This document shows positions 42,745 to 50,151 of a stretch of DNA of 56,195 nt, one piece after another. Position 1 is the first letter of the stretch. Each line of letters starts with the position of its first letter. A program made the position numbers and the translations under genes. The notes under the pieces are model-generated. The model saw only the letters and a list, made by a program, of their open reading frames with translations. It did no database searches and was not told the DNA's origin. This DNA comes from an uncultured SAR116 cluster alpha proteobacterium. Lineage in GTDB: Bacteria > Pseudomonadota > Alphaproteobacteria > Puniceispirillales > Puniceispirillaceae. Where the stretch lies: positions 1 to 56,195 of the forward strand of contig CACOCY010000013.1 in NCBI GenBank assembly GCA_902625725.1, read 5' to 3'.

Positions 42745-43990
42745 GCTAGTTATTGACGGAGGACATAGGTTATCCGGAACAATAAAAGTAAGTGGCGCAA
42801 AAAATGCTGCATTGCCACTTATTGCGTCTAGTTTGATGTGTGGTGGCACTCTGAGACTGACTAATGTTCCTTGGCTTGCAGATACTTTATCTATGATAAC
42901 ACTCGTAAAACATTTGGGCGTTCAACCACAAATAAAAGGTGATGAAATTAGTATCACGGGTGAGGCAAACGTATTAGACGCTCCTTACGAGCAGGTCCGT
43001 AAAATGCGTGCCTCTATTCTTGTGCTCGGCCCGTTGTTGGCACGATATGGAAGAGTTAAAGTCTCGTTGCCAGGCGGTTGTGCAATTGGCACGAGGCCTG
43101 TCGATTTACATATTTGGGCAATGCAACAATTAGGCGCAATTGTTGAGGTGGCTGACGGATATATAGAGGCTAGATGCAGAAGGGGCTTAATTGGTGCTAA
43201 AATTGTATTTCCTTTTGTATCGGTTGGAGCGACCGAAAATACTATGATGGCTGCGGCCCTAGCAACCGGAATAACGCAGATAATTAACGCGGCCAGAGAA
43301 CCAGAGGTAGTTGACCTTGGAAATTGTCTTAATGCGATGGGAGCAAAAATTTCTGGTCACGGCACTGATAATATTGTTATCGAAGGGGTAAAGAATTTAT
43401 CATCGGCAAATCATCATGTTATTGCTGACAGGATTGAGGCAGGAACTTTTGCAATTGCAGCGGCAATTACGCAGGGTGATCTGACTTTAACTAATATGGA
43501 CCCAGTTTATCTTGATGCACTATTTGCGGTGCTTGAGCGGACCGGCGCAACCATACAAATGGGTGAAAATTGGGTAAGAGTATTAAGTTCTTCTCGTTCT
43601 AAACCTATAGACATTGCTACCCAGCCATATCCAGGTTTTCCAACAGATCTGCAGGCTCAATACATGTCTTTGATGGCAGTTGCAGATGGAAGCTCAAAAA
43701 TTTCAGAGACAATTTTTGAGAATAGATTTATGCATGTGCCAGAATTAATGAGAATGAGTAGTGACATCCAAATTGATGGCAGAAGTTGTATCGTCCACGG
43801 TAAAGCTAGTTTGAAGCCAGCACCTGTGATGGCTACTGATTTGCGAGCTTCTGTTTGTTTAGTTTTAGCAGCATTAGCTACTAAAGGAAAAACAACAATT
43901 AGTCGTATTTATCATTTAGATAGGGGATATGCAAATCTTGAAGAGAAGTTAAACAAGTGTGGCGCAAAAATTCAAAGACAAATTGGGTGA
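42737..43990 (+). CDS. murA: UDP-N-acetylglucosamine 1-carboxyvinyltransferase
   Basis: First committed step of peptidoglycan synthesis, transferring enolpyruvate from PEP to UDP-GlcNAc in the cytoplasm; target of fosfomycin. The 417 residues are full length. It shows SGAKNAALPLIASSL near residues 19-33 with the catalytic-site Lys22 and Asn23. The mobile loop LPGGCAIGTRPVDLH carries the active Cys115. DRIEAGTFAIAAAIT and the GFPTDLQAQYM block with the conserved Asp follow. It opens the conserved murA-yacG block and is coupled to the small upstream gene. Confidence 0.96.
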   Translation: MDKLVIDGGHRLSGTIKVSGAKNAALPLIASSLMCGGTLRLTNVPWLADTLSMITLVKHLGVQPQIKGDEISITGEANVLDAPYEQVRKMRASILVLGPLLARYGRVKVSLPGGCAIGTRPVDLHIWAMQQLGAIVEVADGYIEARCRRGLIGAKIVFPFVSVGATENTMMAAALATGITQIINAAREPEVVDLGNCLNAMGAKISGHGTDNIVIEGVKNLSSANHHVIADRIEAGTFAIAAAITQGDLTLTNMDPVYLDALFAVLERTGATIQMGENWVRVLSSSRSKPIDIATQPYPGFPTDLQAQYMSLMAVADGSSKISETIFENRFMHVPELMRMSSDIQIDGRSCIVHGKASLKPAPVMATDLRASVCLVLAALATKGKTTISRIYHLDRGYANLEEKLNKCGAKIQRQIG

Positions 43991-43993
43991 AAA

Positions 43994-44479
43994 ATGAGGG
44001 AAGGTTCAAATTCAGATATAGAAAAGCATTCAGCATCAAGAGACGAAACACTTTTCCTTAGGTGCAAGAACGAACAGGATTTAAAAGTTTTTTCAAGTTT
44101 GTTACAAGATGCTTTAATTAATAATATGGATTTTCATTTCTTTAAAAAGGAAAAGAACTTTTTGTTTGTTGCAAATCGATTTTGCTGGGAAAATGTTTTC
44201 ACAAAATCGATGGAAAAGACCTTTAAACGTGTGTTATGTGGTGTTAACATACAAAATGTAATTTCAGTTAAGCACAAAAATTTATCATTTAAAAATGATA
44301 ATCAAACAGCATTATTTTACAATTTACTCACAGTTGAGTATTACTGCGAAAAAAATGAGATTACGCTGGTATTCTCACAAAATGCAAGTTTAAAACTAAA
44401 AGTGTCCAAATTAGATATTTTTTTTAAAGATATACAAGAATCCTATCCAACCAAAAAAGTGCCAGATCATTTTAAGTAA
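43994..44479 (+). CDS. DUF2948 family protein
   Basis: A 161-residue protein matching the alphaproteobacterial DUF2948 family in position and layout. It shows LFLRCKNEQDLKVFSSLLQDALINNMDFHFFKKEKNFLFVANRFCWEN, then KRVLCGVNIQNVISVKHKNL, then LLTVEY and ITLVFSQNASLKLKVSKLDIFFKDI. The family normally sits directly after murA, as here (3-base gap). Sequence conservation is low, and identification rests partly on that position. No function is known. Confidence 0.78.
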   Translation: MREGSNSDIEKHSASRDETLFLRCKNEQDLKVFSSLLQDALINNMDFHFFKKEKNFLFVANRFCWENVFTKSMEKTFKRVLCGVNIQNVISVKHKNLSFKNDNQTALFYNLLTVEYYCEKNEITLVFSQNASLKLKVSKLDIFFKDIQESYPTKKVPDHFK

Positions 44480-44503
44480 GTAAAAATTAAACCAGATTAC
44501 TTT

Positions 44504-44555
44504 ATGAGTGATAACGATGAATAGTCAGAATGAGTGATAACGATGAATAGTCAGA
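44504..44555 (+). repeat. Perfect 26-bp tandem duplication of the hisG start region
   Basis: Two exact copies lie at 44504-44529 and 44530-44555. Each copy carries ATGAGTGATAACG followed by ATGAATAGTCAGA. Copy 2 supplies the real hisG start at 44543. Copy 1 gives only two overlapping six-codon reading frames (MSDNDE and MNSQNE) that end in stops, so it forms short upstream reading frames. Confidence 0.95.
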
Positions 44556-45235
44556 ATAATACAAAAAAAATCATTTTGGCAGTTCCTAAAGGGAGAGTGC
44601 TTGAAGAAGCCATACCAATTTTGAAAAATGCTGGAATTGAGCCTGAGCAGGCTTTTTTTGAGCCATCTGAAAGACGATTGCGCTTTACTTCTAATCATAA
44701 CAACATTGATATCATTCGAGTTAGGAGCTTTGACGTGGCTACTTTCCTAGCATATGGTGCAGCCCACATGGCAATCGCAGGCTCTGACGTATTGGAGGAA
44801 TTTAATCACCAAGAGATATATGCTCCCGTCGACCTACGAATAGGTAAATGTAGGATGGTAGTTGCAGAAAAAAAGGACACTTTATGTTTATCTAAACACC
44901 GGCAATTATCTCATCTTCGTGTCGCCACAAAATACCCAAAGACTACAAAACGTTTTTTTCAAAAGAAAGGAGTGCAAGTGGATTGTATAAAGCTGAACGG
45001 GGCAATGGAAATTGCACCAAATTTGGGTTTATGTAGGCGAATTGTTGACTTAGTTGAGACAGGCTCAACGTTAAGTGCAAACGGATTAGTTGAGATTGAA
45101 GAAGTCATGAATGTTTCATCAAAACTTGCTGTAAATAGGGCTGCATGGAAAATGAATCCTGAAATAATTTGCGAATGGATTGATAAAATAAGAGAAGCAG
45201 CTCATTTAAGTATAAAATTAGAATCAATTGATTAA
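44543..45235 (+). CDS. hisG: ATP phosphoribosyltransferase, short form
   Basis: First enzyme of histidine synthesis, joining ATP and PRPP. It is 230 residues from the ATG at 44543, inside the second copy of a 26-bp duplication; a GTG three codons earlier is possible. It shows IILAVPKGRVLEEAIPILKNAGIEPEQA, IIRVRSFDVATFLAYGAAHMAIAGSDVLEE, and the PRPP-loop DLVETGSTLSANGLVEIEEVM near residues 167-190. It lacks the regulatory C-terminal domain, so it is the short HisG that needs HisZ. No hisZ is in the window. hisD, which commonly follows hisG in this block in related genomes, is also absent. Confidence 0.93.
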   Translation: MNSQNNTKKIILAVPKGRVLEEAIPILKNAGIEPEQAFFEPSERRLRFTSNHNNIDIIRVRSFDVATFLAYGAAHMAIAGSDVLEEFNHQEIYAPVDLRIGKCRMVVAEKKDTLCLSKHRQLSHLRVATKYPKTTKRFFQKKGVQVDCIKLNGAMEIAPNLGLCRRIVDLVETGSTLSANGLVEIEEVMNVSSKLAVNRAAWKMNPEIICEWIDKIREAAHLSIKLESID

Positions 45236-45252
45236 TTGTGGATGGTTGATTA

Positions 45253-45759
45253 ATGAATGAGTCACCATCAGAAGATAAGGCGGTTAAGCTAGTCAATAAG
45301 GATACAATCGGCCAGCTTAAGGTTGAATTGGATCCAAATAAACGAATAACAACAGAACAGCAGCACGAACAATCGGTTGCAATATATGATATTTTAGACG
45401 AAAACTATTTTGCTTTAGAACACCATGATGGGCCCTATTGTTTGCATATGCGCACCGACTCACGACATATTTACTTTGATGTCCGTGATAGTCAAGAGCA
45501 TCCACTAACAGGGTTTGTGATGGCCTTAGGCCCATTTCGACGTATAATTAAAGATTATTTTGAGGTTTGTGAGACATATTATGATGCCATAAGAACTAAG
45601 TCCCCATCGCAAATTCAGGCAATTGATATGGGTAGACGTGCCTTACATAACGAAGGAGCTGAACTTCTAATAAGTAGAATACAAAAGTACATTGATACAG
45701 ATAAACCAACATCACGGCGAATGTTCACTTTGATATGTGTAATGATTGCGCGCAAATGA
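45253..45759 (+). CDS. UPF0262 family protein
   Basis: A 168-residue conserved alphaproteobacterial protein of unknown function. The matching blocks are VELDPNKRITTEQQHEQSVAIYDILDEN, GPYCLHMRTDSRHIYFDVRDSQEHPLTGFVMALGPFRRIIKDYFEVCETYYDAIRT and SQIQAIDMGRRALHNEGAELL (about residues 120-141). The family is found between the his genes and the phosphatase gene in this block, as here. Its stop overlaps an ATG of the next frame. Confidence 0.9.
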   Translation: MNESPSEDKAVKLVNKDTIGQLKVELDPNKRITTEQQHEQSVAIYDILDENYFALEHHDGPYCLHMRTDSRHIYFDVRDSQEHPLTGFVMALGPFRRIIKDYFEVCETYYDAIRTKSPSQIQAIDMGRRALHNEGAELLISRIQKYIDTDKPTSRRMFTLICVMIARK

Positions 45760-45770
45760 AGGTCAAAGAT

Positions 45771-46208
45771 ATGAAAAATCAAGTTGGGCAGATATTGTTT
45801 TCTTGTACATTAAATGCTGTGCGTTCCGTGATGGCAGAAGCTTTTTTCAACAGAATGGCTCCTGCTGGTTGGATAAGCGTTTCTTGCGGTGTTATTGCAG
45901 GACCCGCAGATGGTTTCACTTTAGCTGTCATGGAGGAAAAACAAATTTCAATTGACATCAATAGAAAGTCAAAAATTTTTTCAGATTTTGATTCAAACCA
46001 AATTGATTATGCTATCTCTTTATCTGTGGAAGCTCAATATCATCTCGATAATTGGGACAAATCAGTCCCACAAGAACATTGGCTTGTAAAAGAGCCGTTT
46101 TCGACGGATGAAAGTAGAGAAGCTCAGCTTGTTCATTATAGGCTAATTCGCGACGAAATTAAGACACATGTAGATGAACTGATCAAACGAATTGGCAATA
46201 ATGCTTGA
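45771..46208 (+). CDS. Low molecular weight phosphotyrosine phosphatase family protein
   Basis: A 145-residue protein with the P-loop of the LMW-PTP/arsenate reductase family at its start: QILFSCTLNAVRSVMAEAFF, with Cys12 and Arg18 of the CX5R motif. I chose the ATG at 45771, eight bases after AAGG. The frame is open to 45735, and an ATG at 45756 overlaps the previous stop. The second conserved Asp is expected in the C-terminal third (VKEPFSTDESREAQLVHYRLIRDEI), where classic LMW-PTPs have DP; DP is not present here. The substrate is unknown; the gene is a fixed member of the infA block. Confidence 0.83.
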   Translation: MKNQVGQILFSCTLNAVRSVMAEAFFNRMAPAGWISVSCGVIAGPADGFTLAVMEEKQISIDINRKSKIFSDFDSNQIDYAISLSVEAQYHLDNWDKSVPQEHWLVKEPFSTDESREAQLVHYRLIRDEIKTHVDELIKRIGNNA

Positions 46209-46262
46209 CATTCTCACTTTAAGCTTCATTTTGGGTTAATCGTAATTGATAGGGATATTTAT

Positions 46263-46481
46263 ATGGCAAAAGAAGGCGTAATTGAATTTTCTGGTACTGT
46301 TGCTGAATTACTACCGAATGCAATGTTTCGTGTGAAGTTAGACAACGAACATGAGGTTTTAGCTCACACCAGTGGAAAAATGCGAAAAAACAGGATACGT
46401 GTTCTAGCAGGAGATAGGGTAAATGTTGAGATGACCCCCTATGATCTTACTAAAGGAAGAATAACTTTTAGATTTAAATAG
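46263..46481 (+). CDS. infA: Translation initiation factor IF-1
   Basis: A 72-residue OB-fold protein that binds the A site of the 30S subunit during initiation. The whole sequence matches: [72 protein letters not shown]. Met1 follows AGGGATATTT. It ends seven bases before maf. Confidence 0.97.
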   Translation: MAKEGVIEFSGTVAELLPNAMFRVKLDNEHEVLAHTSGKMRKNRIRVLAGDRVNVEMTPYDLTKGRITFRFK

Positions 46482-46488
46482 ATGCATT

Positions 46489-47070
46489 ATGGCACCAAAT
46501 ATGTTGATATTGGCATCTGCGTCTCCAAGAAGGGAAAAATTGCTTGGGCAAATAGGTGTAAAGCCATCACTTATAATAGCTGCAAACATTGAAGAAATAC
46601 CCGAGAAAGCAGAGCGTCCGTCTGATTTTGCAAAACGTATGGCTTTTGCCAAAGCCCTCCAAGTTTCTATTTCAAACCAAGATAGGTACATCCTAGCAGC
46701 TGACACAGTCGTCGCCATTGGCAGAACAATAATTCCCAAAGCAGAAACAGAAGATGATGTTCGCGATTTTATAAAACGGTTAGGTGGAAGAAATCATCGT
46801 GTTTACGGAGGAATTTGTCTAATAAAGCCCGGGGGTAGGGTGCTCCAAAGACTGATTGAAACAAGAGTTTTTATGCGCCGATTATCTAATGACGAACTTT
46901 CTTCATATATAGCCTTCGGTGATTGGAGGGGGAAAGCGGGTGGTTACGCAATTCAGGGTAGAGCAGCAAAATACATCAAGAAGATTTCTGGCTCTTATAG
47001 TAATGTTGTTGGCCTTGATATATACACGACTGCAAAACTCTTAAGAGGTTGTGGCCTAGTTGTAGGATAA
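46489..47070 (+). CDS. maf: Maf-like nucleoside triphosphate pyrophosphatase
   Basis: A 193-residue house-cleaning enzyme that hydrolyses non-canonical or modified nucleotides such as dTTP, UTP or m7GTP to monophosphates. It shows LILASASPRREKLLGQIGVKPSLI near residues 5-28 (the S-x-S-P-R-R motif), ADTVVAIGRTIIPKAETEDDV near 70-90 with the catalytic Asp, and GGYAIQGRAAKYIKKISGSYSNVVGLDIY near 146-175. Which Maf subgroup it belongs to is not certain. It lies between infA and the RNase E/G gene, as in other Alphaproteobacteria. Confidence 0.93.
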   Translation: MAPNMLILASASPRREKLLGQIGVKPSLIIAANIEEIPEKAERPSDFAKRMAFAKALQVSISNQDRYILAADTVVAIGRTIIPKAETEDDVRDFIKRLGGRNHRVYGGICLIKPGGRVLQRLIETRVFMRRLSNDELSSYIAFGDWRGKAGGYAIQGRAAKYIKKISGSYSNVVGLDIYTTAKLLRGCGLVVG

Positions 47071-47073
47071 AAA

Positions 47074-48156
47074 ATGGACAGACATGTGAGCAATAGTTGC
47101 CTTGAAGAGATTTTCACAGATGATGAGTTTAGTCCAAGTAAAGTGGCAATTCTAAAAAATGGAAAATTAGTTGAGTTTCTGTGTTTATTAAGTCCAGATG
47201 TGCCAAAATTAGGTTCCATTCATATTGCCAGAATACAACAGGTTTTTAAGCAGCATCGTCTCGCAACTGCAGAAATTGAAAATGGGTCAAAAATTAGCGT
47301 ACGTTTGTCAACCGAAAAACTACAGTCAGGTGATCTTGCTGTCGTTACTATCAGCACGGAGCCTTGGGGGTTAAAACCTGCAAGAGCAATATTGGGGGCA
47401 CAAATTGCTGGCAGATACGTGAATTTGTTGCCAGGAAGACCCAATATAAGCCGAATGAGCAACCTCAGTATTTCCGACGAGACACCTACTTTTTCTTTAA
47501 TACGCGAGTTGAAAAAACTAATGCCCAAAGATTTTGGAATTATCCTAAGACGTCGAGCCACTTTAGAAGAAAAAAGACTTATTGTAAAAGAAATTGAAAT
47601 TCTTTTGGATGACCTTCAAAAAAATTCAGATTTTCCTAAAAATTTAGGGACAATCACAAATCCAAAAAAAATATATCCTGGGATGTCCCTTATTAAGACT
47701 GCTGCTATAATTTCTCCTAACGCAACATTCAGGACACTAAAAAATGATTCCGACTGGCAAATAGTAAATGAACAGTTGGATATAGCTTGCGATGCTAAAT
47801 TTACTACAGAAAAGAATGTTGTTATTTGGTTTCAGTCTACTAAGGCTCTAACGGCTATTGATATTGACTCTGCAGACTCGAAAATGGGCGCCCTGGAATT
47901 ATCTTCTCATGTCTCAGAAGTTATTATGAGACAGATTAGGCTCCGTCAAATATCAGGAATAGTTGTTATTGACACGCCACGCCTTTCAAAAACTGGCAGA
48001 AAAATATTTAGCGAATCTTGCCAAGATCATGCCTTGTCTGATATTCGTCATCCTGATATTTATGGTGTTGGTCCTGCAGGTTTACTTGAGATGACGGTGC
48101 GACACAGATATATGCCCTTATCCGAAAGAATGAAAGCAATGTCATTCTTAAATTAA
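47074..48156 (+). CDS. Ribonuclease E/G family protein, short and diverged
   Basis: A 360-residue endoribonuclease-like protein in the position of the RNase G paralogue. N-terminal parts retain the family layout: KVAILKNGKLVEFLC, GSIHIARIQQVFKQHRLATAEIENG, then PWGLKPARAILGAQIAGRYVNLLPGRPNISRM. The catalytic DNase I-like subdomain has TAIDIDSADSKMGALELSSHVSEVIMRQIRLRQISGIVVIDTPRL (about residues 267-311), holding the two expected Asp residues. It stops soon after, with no zinc-link CxxC and no scaffold tail. Length and divergence from full RNase E suggest a specialised role, perhaps in rRNA processing. Confidence 0.82.
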   Translation: MDRHVSNSCLEEIFTDDEFSPSKVAILKNGKLVEFLCLLSPDVPKLGSIHIARIQQVFKQHRLATAEIENGSKISVRLSTEKLQSGDLAVVTISTEPWGLKPARAILGAQIAGRYVNLLPGRPNISRMSNLSISDETPTFSLIRELKKLMPKDFGIILRRRATLEEKRLIVKEIEILLDDLQKNSDFPKNLGTITNPKKIYPGMSLIKTAAIISPNATFRTLKNDSDWQIVNEQLDIACDAKFTTEKNVVIWFQSTKALTAIDIDSADSKMGALELSSHVSEVIMRQIRLRQISGIVVIDTPRLSKTGRKIFSESCQDHALSDIRHPDIYGVGPAGLLEMTVRHRYMPLSERMKAMSFLN

Positions 48157-48169
48157 GAAAGATTGTTTA

Positions 48170-48394
48170 ATGAGCACCAAAGTTACATCAATACACATTA
48201 AAAAAACAAAAATGACAGACTGTCCTACTTGTGGAAAAAATCCTGTGTCGCCACATATTCCATTTTGTTCAAGAAGATGTTCCCAACTAGATCTTAGTAA
48301 TTGGTTGAATGAAGCTTATTTCATACCCACATATGACTTGCAAGATGATAACGACACAGAAAAACTTCTGGAAGAGATAGAAAAAGAAGTTTAG
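48170..48394 (+). CDS. yacG: DNA gyrase inhibitor YacG family zinc protein
   Basis: A 74-residue protein with a four-cysteine zinc site, CPTCGKNP (about residues 18-25) and FCSRRCSQLDLSNWLNEAYFIP (about 32-53). This is the YacG signature. In E. coli YacG binds GyrB and inhibits gyrase. The N-terminal 14 residues before MTDCPTCG are not family-like, so translation may start at the inner ATG at 48212. It ends the murA-yacG block before tRNA-Phe. Confidence 0.9.
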   Translation: MSTKVTSIHIKKTKMTDCPTCGKNPVSPHIPFCSRRCSQLDLSNWLNEAYFIPTYDLQDDNDTEKLLEEIEKEV

Positions 48395-48518
48395 TTAGAA
48401 TGTTTCATTCAAATTAGAAAGAAAATCTGTTTATAGTTTCTGACTAGACAATATATTTATCGATGATTATAAATTTCCACAGATACTTTTTAGTTAGGAA
48501 TGTAACAAAATATTTTAT

Positions 48519-48594
<76 letters not shown>

Positions 48595-48679
48595 CTTTTC
48601 AAGTTCAAAGGTCCGTGGACCGAGTTGCAAGTGACTGTTTCTAAACGATTAACGTTCTAGAACAGGAGTTTGATGTACC

Positions 48680-48886
48680 ATGGTGTGGGTAAGGTCTCCG
48701 GTATACATTTACAAAAGAAACGAAACTTTTTACTTCTCGAGGTCAGTACCATCTGACCTTCGTCATCGCTTCAATAAGAGGAAAATTGAAGTATCTTATG
48801 GCACAAATGAATGTCCTGCAGACATTATAGATGCTATTATTAACTGGGCAGCTGAAGCAATTGTGCATCGTTATTGCAAAGGCTAA
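48680..48886 (+). pseudogene. Truncated tyrosine integrase (N-terminal part only)
   Basis: A 68-codon frame whose first half, SPVYIYKRNETFYFSRSVPSDLRHRFNKRKIEVSYGTN, matches the N-terminal arm-binding (DUF6538-like) region of phage and island integrases of the 'Y-x-R-x-x-x-Y-F-R-R-x-V-P-x-D-L' type. The second half no longer fits, and no core-binding or catalytic domain (R-H-R-Y) follows. It starts 86 bases after tRNA-Phe and points away from it. It is best read as the decayed integrase of an element inserted at that tRNA. Confidence 0.7.
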
Positions 48887-48894
48887 GAGCCAGA

Positions 48895-49305
48895 TTATTT
48901 AAATTTCCATCTAATTCCATCTTCATTTACTCGCCATTCATCTAATTCATTCAATAGCATTTGGTAATTTTCAATTATTTGTTTTTTGGTAAACCAGCCC
49001 TCTATCTTTAAGTGAACGAACCCTTCTTTTCTTTCGTGAAAAATTCTTTGAAAATTATTCGTTCGATCATTTAAAAAATCATTTTCAATTTCTTTCAATA
49101 TTTCTCCGTGAAAGACTTCATTAGGTTCACAGCTAAAAATTTCTGATAATTTCTTTATGTGCTTATTTGCGCTGGTCTCACCCTTTTCAATTCTTGAATA
49201 TTGAGATTGAGTGATACCAAGAAGGCTAGACAACTCTTGTTGACTGTAGCCCAGATTAACCCGTCTTCTTTCGAGAGGGTTTGATATTCTTCGTTTTGCA
49301 TTCAT
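48895..49305 (-). CDS. XRE family transcriptional regulator
   Basis: A 136-residue protein with one Cro/CI-type helix-turn-helix at its start: RRRVNLGYSQQELSSLLGITQSQYSRIEKGETSANKHIKKLSEIFSC (residues about 12-60). The C-terminal part (FVHLKIEGWFTKKQIIENYQMLLNELDEWRVNEDGI) is not recognised. It contains Trp/Phe-rich amphipathic helices, perhaps for dimer formation. It lies 8 bases from the end of the integrase remnant, in the tRNA-Phe island, and probably belongs to the inserted element. No phage genes remain nearby. Confidence 0.82.
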   Translation of the reverse strand: MNAKRRISNPLERRRVNLGYSQQELSSLLGITQSQYSRIEKGETSANKHIKKLSEIFSCEPNEVFHGEILKEIENDFLNDRTNNFQRIFHERKEGFVHLKIEGWFTKKQIIENYQMLLNELDEWRVNEDGIRWKFK

Positions 49306-49401
49306 AAATATAAATATTATGTAATTTTATGAAATTATCAAGTAATATTTTTAGTTTTCCGCTTTTAGTTTCCTGCGCCAACTTAACGATTGCTGATTTA
49401 G

Positions 49402-49686
49402 TCAGTTTAGGTTTGCCTTACCATTTATAATATCTTCGCAAAGATCTGCTGCGAGTTTTGATTGTTCATACTTAAGATGCTTGTAAGCCGGGCGTTTCAT
49501 ATGGTCATACCAAACACCCTCACATATTGTATCTAATACAATTCGTTGAAAACAGTGGTCTTCATACACTGGCCAATCAGAGCTTTTCTTTTTAGCTAAA
49601 GATGGAAGCACCTTTTTAGTGAGGTGAATGTAGACTTGGATTATGTCTTGCGGTTCTTTTATTTCTTCACCCATCACAGAAGCCAT
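49402..49686 (-). CDS. Hypothetical small protein of the tRNA-Phe island
   Basis: A 94-residue protein without signal or membrane segment. The middle part HCFQRIVLDTICEGVWYDHMKRPAYKHLKYEQSKLAADLCEDIING has well-spaced aromatic and charged residues, and I have a weak impression that this HCFxRIxLD...W...PAY pattern recurs in other bacteria, but I cannot name a family. It lies upstream of the XRE gene on the same strand, with 96 bases between, and may be its partner. Translation could begin at Met1 or Met5. Confidence 0.55.
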   Translation of the reverse strand: MASVMGEEIKEPQDIIQVYIHLTKKVLPSLAKKKSSDWPVYEDHCFQRIVLDTICEGVWYDHMKRPAYKHLKYEQSKLAADLCEDIINGKANLN

Positions 49687-50151
49687 TTTAAGGTATATTT
49701 TTTTATTAATACCTAGTTTTTAAATGTTGGGCATTCATTAAAAATAAAATTTAAATGGCTTGAAATCGCCGTCGTTTGTCCCTCTAAAAAAGTTTGAGAA
49801 ATGCGTTATTTCTTTTGCTACTATGCAAACTCGTTTTAAATCAGCAAATTAAACCATCTTACAGTTTTGTGTCAAATATTTACGTGTAATCTCATTTATC
49901 AAGTAAAAGATGTCTCGCTAAATTGATGTATTTATTATGTCTTAAACCGCTCGTTACGCATCATGCCTTAAAATACATATAAATTATCTTGAAGGTTGTG
50001 CTTATAAATTTGTTATTATAGAGGATAGAAGAACGTTTAAATTAAAACACCTTTGAGTTAGCTCTTATTTTTGAGTGTTTTTTTAGTAAACGATTTATTT
50101 TATTCTAAATCACAACAACATATTCAGTTATATTTTTTTAGTGGTAGTGTT
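49687..50151. other. 465-base leader/spacer before the surface-glycan locus
   Basis: No protein or RNA gene was recognised. It joins the tRNA-Phe island to the ABC flippase gene and should hold the promoter of that gene. A TTGAAG...TATTAT pair (about 49989-50019) is a weak promoter candidate, followed by the hairpin listed separately. AT content is very high, as for many glycan-locus leaders. Confidence 0.4.
50044..50084 (+). terminator. Terminator-like hairpin in the flippase leader
   Basis: AAAACAC (50044-50050) pairs with GTGTTTT (50075-50081), enclosing a 24-base loop with an inner GAG/CTC, and is followed by more T. It lies 68 bases before the flippase start. It could attenuate transcription, or end a transcript reading in from upstream. 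Confidence 0.35.

Noticed and set aside
49687-50151. Copy of the tRNA-Phe 3' end as the far attachment site
   Set aside because: I looked for a repeat of the GGTTCGAATCC-type T-arm sequence between the integrase remnant and the flippase gene and found none. It may lie beyond the window.
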